A stretch of DNA of 11,543 nucleotides from Massilia sp. (GTDB lineage: Bacteria; Pseudomonadota; Gammaproteobacteria; Burkholderiales; Burkholderiaceae_D): positions 1 through 11,543 of the forward strand of contig DOUW01000253.1 of NCBI GenBank assembly GCA_003520365.1. The letters are read 5' to 3'. Positions 1 to 8,036 of this stretch are shown piece after piece. Both the position numbers and the translations under genes were made by a program. A model generated the notes under the pieces. The model saw nothing but the letters and a program-made list of their open reading frames with translations, did not search any database and was not told the DNA's origin. How positions within the stretch are numbered: the first letter of the stretch is position 1; every line of letters starts with the position of its first letter.

Positions 1-7
1 CCGGCCG

Positions 8-27
8 GCGGCGCGTCTGCGCGCCGC
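8..27. terminator. GC-rich hairpin upstream of the Gcr gene
   Basis: A perfect 8-bp stem (GCGGCGCG at 8-15, CGCGCCGC at 20-27) encloses a TCTG loop and is followed by GGTATTT. It may be the terminator of a gene lying left of the window. The U-run is poor, so this is only a candidate. No other feature is evident in bases 1-105. Confidence 0.35.
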
Positions 28-122
28 GGTATTTCTCGTCATCACTGCCCATCTGTTCGTTGCCGTACCAATATTCCAGCGGCCTCACGCGTACACTGTC
101 TATCCCGGAGACCGGACCACTT

Positions 123-2284
123 ATGCTCGCCATTCTCGAACGCATCGACCCGCATAGCGACCGCATCGACCTGCTGGTCGAACTGGTCTGCTGCCTGCGC
201 CCGCGCCGCCGCGACCGCCCCCATGCGCGCGCCGCCGTGCGCACCTTGACGCAACTGTTGAAGGGCAACCCGCAGCAGGCCTGGGCGCTGCGCAGCTACA
301 TCGTCACCCTGCTCGAGAAGCGCCGCCATACCAGCCTGTACAGCGACGTCGGCATCCTCTCCAACGACGGCTTCTTCACCGAACTGAAGCGCCGCATCGC
401 CTACCGCGTGCTGCCGCCGGCGCTGGACGACATCTACCTGTCCGATGCCCTCGACCGCGTGCTGTACGCCGAGGACGACCACGAGTGGATCCGCGCCGTG
501 CCGGACGAGGACTGGCTGGCCCTGTTCGACGTCCTCGCCAACGCCCCGACGCCGCAGGGCGCGGCGCCCGACCGCGCCCATTACGTGACCGTCAGCGGCA
601 TGCTCGACGCGATCCGCACCCTGTCGTGCCGCATCTGCGCGCTGGGCCTGGAACCGCGCCTGGTGCACAGCTACAGCCAGATCGAGGAATTCGACTCGCC
701 CTTCCTGATGCAGAACATCGAGGTCAACACCTACCTCGACGCCTACGGGCGCTATCTCGACGGCACCGTCGAGCGTCCGGACGACGCCCGCCACCTGCTG
801 GTGATGCTGGACCAGTGCGAAGGCGTGGTGGCGAAGATCCGCCGCAATTCGCTCAGCTTCGGCACCAGCGTCGCCCTGACCTATGTACTGGTGGCGATCA
901 CCCAGAGCATCGGCCGCCTGCGCAAGCTGCTGTTCCTGGTCGACGTCAGCGAGGTGGCGCGGCCGCGCGCCCTGCCCGCTCCCGCAGCGCTCTCGATCGA
1001 GACCTCGGAGCAGGACAGCATCGAACTCGGCGAGTACCTCAACAACTACGGCGGCACCCTGCTGCCGGCGACCACCGCGCAGGGCGCACCGGCGCACGAC
1101 AGCAAGCGCCGCGCCGCCGCCGTGGCCCTGGCCCAGGAACTGGTCGAGGGACACAACACCAAGTACCAGGTCAGCGGGCTGTTCCGCGACAACATCGACC
1201 TGCTGGCGCGCAACGTGACGGAGAACGCCAGCCGCACCGGCGAGCACTACATCGCCGAAAGCCGCGGCGGCCTGCGCCGCATGTTCGGCGCCTCGGCCGG
1301 CGCCGGTTTCATCGTCGGCTTCATGGCGATGTTCAAGATCATGCTGAGCCACCTGCGGGCCGCGCCCCTGATCGAGTCCTTCCTGTTCAGCATGAACTAT
1401 TCGCTCGGCTTCATGCTCGTGCACATGCTGCACTGGACCATCGCCACCAAGCAGCCGGCGATGACGGCCCAGCGCATCGCGGCCGGCCTGCACAGCCGCG
1501 ACGGCCGCGACATCGACTTCGACAGCATGGCCGAGCTGGTCAACAAGGTATTCCGCACCCAGATCGTCTCGGTGCTCGGCAACGTCGCGGTCGCCTTCCC
1601 GACCGCGCTCCTGATCGCCATCGCCTACCAGCAGATGACTGGCCACCACCTGGTCACGCCCGAAAAAGCACACCACCTGCTGCACGACATCGACCCGATC
1701 CACACGCCGGCGCTGTTCTATGCGGCCATCGCCGGGGTCTGGCTGTTCGTCGCCGGCCTGATCTCCGGCTACTACGACAACAAGGCGCTGTATACCCGCA
1801 TGGGCCAGCGCGTGCGCCAGCTGCGCTGGCTCGGCTGGCTGTTGGGCGCCGAGCGGCGCGCGCGCCTGTCGGTCTACGTCGAGGACAACCTGGGCGGCCT
1901 GATGGGTAACTTCTTCTTCGGCATCCTGCTCGGCACCACCGGCACCGTCGGCTACCTGCTCGGGCTGCCGCTCGACATCCGCCACGTCACCTTCTCGACC
2001 GCGAATTTCGCCACCGCCCTGGTGGGACTCGACTACCAGATGAGCTGGCCAATGGTCGCGAATGCCGTGCTGGGCGTGGCGCTGATCGGCGCCGTCAACC
2101 TGATCGTCAGCTTCCACCTGGCGCTGTCGGTGGCGCTGCGCGCCCGCAGGATCCGTTTCACGCGCGGCATCCTGCTGCTGCGCGCACTGGGGCGGCGCTT
2201 CCTGCGCGCGCCGCTCGACTTCTTCATCGGCCCGAAGGACCCGGACGTCATCGACGCCGCGCCAGAGGCTACCAGGGGGAACAA

Positions 2285-2288
<4 letters not shown>
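123..2288 (+). CDS. Gcr-family ('site-specific recombinase') polytopic membrane protein
   Basis: The predicted protein is 721 aa and resembles the betaproteobacterial Gcr family (Pfam SpecificRecomb, PF10136), named after a gonococcal gene but without a demonstrated recombinase active site. Residues 1-390 are soluble and mostly helical. The C-terminal half holds about six hydrophobic segments near residues 392-408, 414-436, 482-503, 528-550, 592-616 and 643-671. The family-like stretch HWTIATKQPAMTA follows the second segment. I chose ATG 123, preceded by CGGAG at 106-110, over a TTG at 60 that adds 21 residues of unconvincing sequence. The spacing is longish, so the start is moderately sure. 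The stop codon overlaps the next start as ATGA, so the downstream phospholipase D gene is probably translationally coupled. Membrane topology and that partner suggest an envelope role rather than DNA recombination; this last point is inference. Confidence 0.85.
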
Positions 2289-3673
<1,385 letters not shown>

Positions 3674-3679
3674 AGCCTT

Positions 3680-3799
3680 CAGAGCGCCTGGCGACACCCC
3701 TGGGGCAAGGGATGCGGCCACCCGACGCATCGTTGAAGACAGTACGAGCGTACGGCGAAACGATGCAACGCCGCCCTAGGGGCGCCGTCAGGCGCTCTG
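3680..3799. repeat. 120-bp nested palindromic intergenic element, probable bidirectional terminator
   Basis: The outer arms 3680-3706 and 3773-3799 are inverted repeats matching at 23 of 27 positions, with a perfect terminal 11 bp (CAGAGCGCCTG). Inside lies GCATCGTT (3727-3734) with AACGATGC (3759-3766), and at the centre GTACG-AG-CGTAC (3742-3753). Two of the four outer mismatches become G-U pairs in either transcript. The element fills the gap between two convergent genes, from 7 bases after the stop at 3673 to the base before the stop at 3800. It could be a two-way terminator or RNA stabiliser, and may be a dispersed repeat of the genome. Only one copy is in this window. Confidence 0.7.
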
Positions 3800-4156
3800 T
3801 CAGCCGCCGGCCCGTTTCGGCTGGTGGCCTTGCTTACCGAGCTCCTCCATCACCCGGTCGCAGTGGTCGCCCTGGATCTCGATCACGCCGTCCTTGACGG
3901 TGCCGCCCGAACCGCAGGCCGTGCGCAAGGCCTTGCCCAGCGTCGCCAGCGCGGCGGCGTCGAGCGCCAGGCCCTTGACGACGGTCACGCACTTGCCGCC
4001 ACGGCCCTTGGTCTGGCGCGACACCCGCACCACGCCATCGCCCCTGGGCGCGGCCTGGGCCTTGCAGGCGCACTCGCCGAGCGGACGCCGGCATGCGGGA
4101 CACATGCGCCCGCCATCGGTGGAGTAGACGAGGCCGCCGTTAGAACTGCTCTTCAT
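3800..4156 (-). CDS. yciH: SUI1/YciH-like translation initiation factor
   Basis: The 118-aa protein matches the bacterial SUI1 (eIF1-like) family represented by E. coli YciH, thought to affect fidelity of translation initiation on the 30S subunit. It opens with LVYSTDGGRM. The SUI1 fold covers about residues 38-118, with GDGVVRVSRQTKGRGGK (39-55) and a C-terminal GTVKDGVIEIQGDHCDRV (85-102). Between them sits CPACRRPLGECAC with C19, C22, C29 and C31, which could bind zinc; E. coli YciH lacks these cysteines. I chose the ATG at 4156 because homology begins there; a longer upstream frame to 4399 is a shadow of the phosphoesterase gene. The Shine-Dalgarno is weak (GAG six bases before ATG). It lies 61 bp downstream of the phosphoesterase on the same strand, so it may be the last gene of that operon. 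Confidence 0.9.
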   Translation of the reverse strand: MKSSSNGGLVYSTDGGRMCPACRRPLGECACKAQAAPRGDGVVRVSRQTKGRGGKCVTVVKGLALDAAALATLGKALRTACGSGGTVKDGVIEIQGDHCDRVMEELGKQGHQPKRAGG

Positions 4157-4217
4157 GTTGTACTCGAAGCCCTGTTGCGTTGTGAAAGCCGCGAGTGTAG
4201 CAGCCCTGGCGGCCACA

Positions 4218-5054
4218 TTACAGGCCGGCCGCCAGCATCCCTTCCGCCGCCGGCGCCCACACGCTGCCGCTGCGCACGAACTTTTCGGTAACGACGATCC
4301 GGTACACGCCGTCCAGCACGTCCCAGCCATAGCGGTCGACCTCGACCCGCTCGTGTTCGACGCGCAGGACGTTGAAGGAATTGGTCTCGCCGCGGCCACG
4401 GGTCGAGGTCGCGGTGCCGGCCTGCACCACCAGCGCCGCGTAGGCGTCGATCTGGTAGCGCATCGCCGTGCTGGCCGCGTGGCTCACGTGCATGTGGCCG
4501 GCCAGCAGTACGTCGACGCCGCATTCGGCGAACACCTCCATCGCCATCGGCGCGCGGTTCACCAGGTCGCGCTGCTCGAAGGTTTCCGGCAGGTCGAAGG
4601 GATGGTGGGTGACGACGATGCGCGTGATGCGCGGGTCGAGCCCGGCGAGCCGTTCGCGGATGCGCCCGACCTGCTCGCGGTTGACGCGCCCGTCCTTGAT
4701 CGTCAGCGAGCGCGCCGTGTTGACGCCGACCACGGCGACCTCGCCGTCGATATAGATGGGGTCGAGGTCGTCCGTGATGTAGCGCTTGTAGCGGTCGAGC
4801 GGCTTGGCGAAACGCCGGAACACGTTGTACAGCGAAATGTCGTGGTTGCCCGGCACCACGATCTGCGGCCCCGGCAGCGTGTCGAGGAAGGCGCGCGCCT
4901 GCTCGAACTCCTCGCTGCGGGCGCGCTGGGTCAGGTCGCCCGACACCACCAGCACGTCCGGTGCGACGTTGTGGATCAGTTCGCGCAAGGGCGCCAGCAG
5001 GCCGCCGTCGACGCGGCCGAAATGCAGGTCGGACAAATGCACAAGTGTACGCAT
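4218..5054 (-). CDS. calcineurin-like metallophosphoesterase (CpdA-type)
   Basis: The 278-aa protein carries the full metal-binding set of calcineurin-like phosphoesterases: D9-x-H11 (LSDLHFG), GD40 (VVSGDLT), GN70-H71 (VPGNHD), H150 (VTHHP) and GH187-x-H189 (LAGHMH). The order and length resemble class III cyclic-nucleotide phosphodiesterases such as CpdA. No signal peptide is visible, so it is probably cytoplasmic. The substrate is not certain; cAMP, other cyclic nucleotides or phosphodiesters are possible. Its ATG overlaps the stop of the upstream PAP2 gene by one base (TGATG), which points to translational coupling and fixes the start. A much longer frame running up to 5507 on this strand is only read-through of the PAP2 region in another frame. 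Confidence 0.92.
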   Translation of the reverse strand: MRTLVHLSDLHFGRVDGGLLAPLRELIHNVAPDVLVVSGDLTQRARSEEFEQARAFLDTLPGPQIVVPGNHDISLYNVFRRFAKPLDRYKRYITDDLDPIYIDGEVAVVGVNTARSLTIKDGRVNREQVGRIRERLAGLDPRITRIVVTHHPFDLPETFEQRDLVNRAPMAMEVFAECGVDVLLAGHMHVSHAASTAMRYQIDAYAALVVQAGTATSTRGRGETNSFNVLRVEHERVEVDRYGWDVLDGVYRIVVTEKFVRSGSVWAPAAEGMLAAGL

Positions 5055-5803
5055 CAGGTTTCCTCGTTCAGGTTGGCGGCGCCGCCCCGCGCACGCGCCG
5101 CCTGGCGCCGGCGCAGGGTGGCCACGCCGGTCACGCAGATCGACAGCCAGGCGCAGCCTTCGGCCATGGCCGCCAGCACGTCGGACAGGTAATGGGCGCC
5201 CAGGTAGAGGCGCGAGCCGGCCACCAGCGCCACCATCAGGCAGGCCAGCAGCACGATGCCGGCGCGCCGGCCCCAGCCGTGGGCATGGCGCGCCAGGTAG
5301 CAGGCCAGCAGGCCGTAGAACACGGTCGCGGCCAACGCGTGCCCGCTGGGGAAACTGTAGGTCGAGAGCGTGAGCAGCGGCTCGTCGAAATGCGGACGGG
5401 CGCGCTCGAAGGTGTGCTTCATCAGGACGTTCAGCACCATCCCGCCCGGCACTGCCGCCAGCAATGTGGGTATCCAGTGGCGCGCGCCGCGGCGGTGGAA
5501 CCACCACGCGGCCAGCGCCGTGAGCGTCAGCATGCCGGGCGTACTGTGCAGATGGGTAATGCCCATCAAGAAGTGACGCAGGACGGGGCTATCGTTGGCG
5601 TGCGCATGCAGCCAGTTCGCCAGCTCGACGTCGAGCTGGGTGATCGGCGCACCGGCCACCACCGCACCGGCGATACGGGCAAACCCCGCCATCGCCAGCA
5701 GCAGCACCAGCACGCCGACGCTCAGGTGCAGGCCGAACTGCTCCTCGGGCGAGACACGGGCGGCGGCAAAGCGGTGCAGGCGGGAAGTCAGCGAATTATC
5801 CAT
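5054..5803 (-). CDS. PAP2-family membrane phosphatase
   Basis: The 249-aa protein shows the three PAP2 signature motifs in order: K129-HTFERARP-137 (KX6RP), PSGH at 152-155, and SR at 197-198 with H204 and D208 (SRLYLGAHYLSD). Several hydrophobic segments surround them, and an N-terminal segment lies near residues 27-50. These features indicate an inner-membrane enzyme dephosphorylating lipid phosphates such as phosphatidic acid, phosphatidylglycerophosphate or undecaprenyl pyrophosphate; the sequence does not decide which. I used ATG 5803; a GTG at 5839 would add 12 residues. Neither has a clear Shine-Dalgarno, so the start is uncertain. It heads a likely three-gene operon with the phosphoesterase and the SUI1 factor. 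The LexA boxes at 5855-5889 lie within its upstream region. Confidence 0.92.
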   Translation of the reverse strand: MDNSLTSRLHRFAAARVSPEEQFGLHLSVGVLVLLLAMAGFARIAGAVVAGAPITQLDVELANWLHAHANDSPVLRHFLMGITHLHSTPGMLTLTALAAWWFHRRGARHWIPTLLAAVPGGMVLNVLMKHTFERARPHFDEPLLTLSTYSFPSGHALAATVFYGLLACYLARHAHGWGRRAGIVLLACLMVALVAGSRLYLGAHYLSDVLAAMAEGCAWLSICVTGVATLRRRQAARARGGAANLNEET

Positions 5804-5854
5804 GCGCAAGCAAATGGGGCTGGATGGCAAAAAAACCACGGTTAAAAAATTTTA

Positions 5855-5870
5855 CTGGTTATTTGTACAG
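5855..5870. promoter_or_regulatory. second, near-perfect LexA box
   Basis: CTGGTTATTTGTACAG differs from the CTGT-N8-ACAG LexA consensus at one base (G for T in the left half). It lies 19 bp from the perfect box at 5874, so cooperative tandem binding is plausible. Confidence 0.55.
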
Positions 5871-5873
5871 TAC

Positions 5874-5889
5874 CTGTAGATTTATACAG
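5874..5889. promoter_or_regulatory. perfect LexA (SOS) box
   Basis: CTGTAGATTTATACAG matches CTGT-N8-ACAG exactly, with the AT-rich centre typical of SOS operators. It is centred about 68 bp upstream of the ATG at 5950 and overlaps the AT-rich region where the promoter should be (a possible -10, TATGCT, is at 5894-5899). It lies between divergent genes, so it could also touch the PAP2 operon, but the 70-aa gene is the better target. Confidence 0.75.
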
Positions 5890-5949
5890 TGGTTATGCTA
5901 TTCTGTACTCACTTGACCAACACAACAAACAAACACAAGGGATCCGTCA

Positions 5950-6162
5950 ATGACCACTCTGAACAACTCCTTCGGCCTGGAATACGCTCCTGCTCCTTTC
6001 ATGATGCGCTTCGGCCGTCGCGAACTCTCGCTCACGCGTGACTTCCGCAAGCGCTTCTACCCGGTCAACCCCCTCATCGAATGCGATACCGGCATCGATG
6101 CGGGTCACGTCGAAGTCCTGCTGTTCGGCCGCTGGCTGCTGATCCTCTCGAAAGCCCACTGA
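5950..6162 (+). CDS. 70-aa protein of unknown function, probable SOS-regulated gene
   Basis: I do not recognise this protein. It is very likely a real gene: AAGGG at 5937-5941 is a good ribosome binding site eight bases before ATG, third codon positions are strongly G/C like neighbouring genes, and two LexA boxes lie upstream. The protein is basic in its first half (FGRRELSLTRDFRKRFY, residues 21-37) and ends with a hydrophobic strand-like stretch (VEVLLFGRWLLILSK). It has one cysteine (C45), no signal peptide and no obvious membrane segment longer than the final eight or so hydrophobic residues. It stands alone on this strand, with about 395 bp to the next gene. Small SOS proteins in other bacteria include division inhibitors, toxins and repair accessory factors, but nothing here selects among these. 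Confidence 0.72.
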   Translation: MTTLNNSFGLEYAPAPFMMRFGRRELSLTRDFRKRFYPVNPLIECDTGIDAGHVEVLLFGRWLLILSKAH

Positions 6163-6480
6163 AGCATTCCCTTCGCCCTCGGCCGCTGCCCTTGCGCACT
6201 GGCCGGGGCGCGGCAAGACCGTCGCGGCAGCCATCATGGTTGCCGTTTGCACATCGGGCGCCGACACCACGCGTTCCATCCCGGGCCCCGCGGCGTTCTC
6301 CCTGCTGTCGCTTCGATCCTATCAGCGAACGCGGCCCTTTCGCGCACAACTGTCCTGCGTTCTCCCCTGTCCCCGCCCTGTCCGTTACCCTACGGCGCGC
6401 CAGCCCGGCAAAAAATCGCTTGAAATACAGGGCATGAGCACGACCATGTCTAGTTCGATAAGACCGATATCGACGGCGGC
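6163..6480. other. non-coding gap before the SDR gene
   Basis: I see no convincing gene here. Frames that cross it start without ribosome binding sites and have low-complexity, shadow-like translations. No clear intrinsic terminator for the 70-aa gene is visible. The stretch 6415-6470 (CTTGAAATACAGGGC onward) is the likely place for the SDR promoter, but no good -35/-10 pair can be assigned. Confidence 0.5.
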
Positions 6481-6482
6481 CG

Positions 6483-6512
6483 GCACGATGGGACATGTTT
6501 ATCCCATCGTGC
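6483..6512. promoter_or_regulatory. perfect 11-bp dyad upstream of the SDR gene
   Basis: GCACGATGGGA (6483-6493) and TCCCATCGTGC (6502-6512) form a perfect inverted repeat around an 8-base AT-rich loop, ending 45 bp before the ATG at 6558. There is no T-run after it, which argues against a terminator. It is best read as an operator for a dimeric regulator or a 5'-UTR stem-loop controlling the SDR gene. Confidence 0.6.
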
Positions 6513-6557
6513 AAGTCGCCCGACTCCACGACTCCAAGCAGAGGAAAGGAAAACGTC

Positions 6558-7595
6558 ATGTCCGTAAAACTTCGCAACATCAATGAGCAGGTGATGGTGA
6601 TTACCGGCGCCAGCAGCGGCATCGGCCTGACCACCGCGCGCATGGCCGCCGAGGCCGGCGCCAAGCTGGTGCTGGCCGCGCGCAACGGCGATGCCCTCGA
6701 CCAGCTCGCCAGCGAGCTGCGCCGCCAGGGTTGCCAGGTGGCCACCGTCGCCGCCGACGTCGGCAACCAGACCGACGTCGAACGCATCGGCCAGACCGCG
6801 ATGGAACGCTTCGGGCGCATCGACACCTGGGTCAACAACGCCGGCGTCGGCACCTTCGGCCGCCTCGAGGAAGTGGCGCTGGAAGACCACCTGCGCCTGT
6901 TTCAGACCAATTTCTGGGGCGTCGTGCACGGCTCGCTGGAAGCGGTCAAGCGCATGAAGCTGCGCGGCGGCGGCGCCCTCATCAACGTCGGCAGCGAGGT
7001 CTCGGACCGCGCCGCGCCGCTGCAGGGCATGTACTCGGCCTCCAAGCATGCGGTCAAGGCCTTCACCGATTCGCTGCGCATGGAACTGGAAAAGGAAGAG
7101 GCGCCGATCTCGGTGACCCTGGTCAAGCCGGCCGCGATCGATACCATGTTCGCGCTGCACGCGAAGAACTACATGGACAAGGAAGCGGCCCTGCCGCCGC
7201 CGGTGTATGCGCCGGAGATCGTGGCCAGGGCCATCCTCTACTGCGCCCAGCATCCGAAGCGCGACATCTTCGTCGGCGGCGCCTCGAAGATGATTTCCTC
7301 GGGCAACGCCTACATGCCGCGCATGCTCGACCGCTTCATGAACGCCTCGATGTTCAAGCAGCAGAAGTCGAAGTTCGACAAGGCGCCGGGCCGCCGCGAC
7401 GCACTGCATGCGCCCGATCCGAGCCAGGCCTTGCGCCAGCGCCAGGGCATGACCGAGCGCCACGTCGCGGAAAGCTCGGCCTACACGGCGCTGGCCTTGC
7501 GTTCCAAGCCGCTGACCGCCGCCCTGCTGGGCGGCAGCGCGCTGGTCGGGGCCTTATTCGCGGCCCGTGGACTGTCCCGGCGGTTTGCTCGATAG
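6558..7595 (+). CDS. SDR-family oxidoreductase with C-terminal membrane segment
   Basis: The 345-aa protein is a classical-type short-chain dehydrogenase/reductase: cofactor motif TGASSGIG (16-23), NNAG (93-96) and the catalytic tetrad N118, S146, Y159 and K163 (YSASK). It would oxidise or reduce a hydroxyl/carbonyl substrate with NAD(P)(H); the substrate is unknown. R43 in LAARNGD, just after the second strand, hints at NADP preference. Beyond the usual 250-residue SDR core there is a C-terminal extension that ends in a hydrophobic segment (about 318-336) and a basic tail (RGLSRRFAR), so it may be tethered to the inner membrane. The start at ATG 6558 is supported by AGGAAAGGA at 6542-6550. 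The last 42 bp overlap the convergent acidic-protein gene. Confidence 0.92.
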   Translation: MSVKLRNINEQVMVITGASSGIGLTTARMAAEAGAKLVLAARNGDALDQLASELRRQGCQVATVAADVGNQTDVERIGQTAMERFGRIDTWVNNAGVGTFGRLEEVALEDHLRLFQTNFWGVVHGSLEAVKRMKLRGGGALINVGSEVSDRAAPLQGMYSASKHAVKAFTDSLRMELEKEEAPISVTLVKPAAIDTMFALHAKNYMDKEAALPPPVYAPEIVARAILYCAQHPKRDIFVGGASKMISSGNAYMPRMLDRFMNASMFKQQKSKFDKAPGRRDALHAPDPSQALRQRQGMTERHVAESSAYTALALRSKPLTAALLGGSALVGALFAARGLSRRFAR

Positions 7596-7988
7596 GAAGT
7601 CGGTATCCTCTTCCGTGAGCGGCAGGTCGGGGATGGATTCGATGCGATCGGTATCGATGTCGGCGCCATCCTCGACCACGGTGTCGCGGCCGGCGCTGGC
7701 ACGCTCGCCGGTGCCGGCGGAATCGCTGTCGGACGAGAAGTTGGCGTCGCCGACGTCCGGTCCGGCCGTGCCGCCGGCGGAACTTTCTTCTTCCTCGTTG
7801 GTGCCGCGGTCGAGATGGACCAGCTGGTCAGGGTCGACATTGGACGCAAGGCCCGGACCGCCCATCACGTCGCTGCCGGTGTCGGACAGGTCGCTCGGGC
7901 CGAGGGCGTCGGTGCCGTGGCCTTTGCCAAGGCTGCGGTCGGGACGTTCCGGAAAGTTGTCCGGATCAAGGGTGCTGGCTCCAGTCAT
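7554..7988 (-). CDS. acidic, probably disordered conserved hypothetical protein
   Basis: This 144-aa protein is rich in Asp, Glu, Gly, Ser and Thr, with no Cys or Trp and no hydrophobic core, so it is predicted to be intrinsically disordered. From memory, similar short acidic proteins with a GHGTDALGPSDLSDTGSD-like N-terminal block are common hypotheticals in Oxalobacteraceae; no function is known to me. It has a GGAGG ribosome binding site four bases before ATG 7988. It lies 48 bp after the porin stop on the same strand and may be cotranscribed. The 3' end overlaps the convergent SDR gene by 42 bp, and no intrinsic terminator is visible. The alternative, that this frame is only an open shadow, is unlikely given the good ribosome binding site and the family resemblance. 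Confidence 0.78.
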   Translation of the reverse strand: MTGASTLDPDNFPERPDRSLGKGHGTDALGPSDLSDTGSDVMGGPGLASNVDPDQLVHLDRGTNEEEESSAGGTAGPDVGDANFSSDSDSAGTGERASAGRDTVVEDGADIDTDRIESIPDLPLTEEDTDFLSSKPPGQSTGRE

Positions 7989-8036
7989 GATGCCTCCATA
8001 CAGATTGTTAGCGGATAGTGTCAGGCTACAGGCTTC

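Noticed and set aside
42..2117. 691-codon open frame on the minus strand opposite the Gcr gene
   Set aside because: Its composition (Ala, Arg, Gly, Val, His, Gln) is that of a high-GC antisense shadow, and the plus-strand frame has family resemblance and coupling.
4155..5192. 345-codon plus-strand frame over the phosphoesterase gene
   Set aside because: Shadow frame; the minus strand carries all metal-binding motifs of the phosphoesterase.
5804..5839. 12-residue N-terminal extension of the PAP2 protein from GTG 5839
   Set aside because: No Shine-Dalgarno and the first residues look unlike a family N-terminus; kept only as an alternative start.
6236..6586. 116-codon plus-strand frame upstream of the SDR gene
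   Set aside because: No ribosome binding site, shadow-like Pro/Ser/Arg-rich translation, and it runs over the dyad and the true SDR start.
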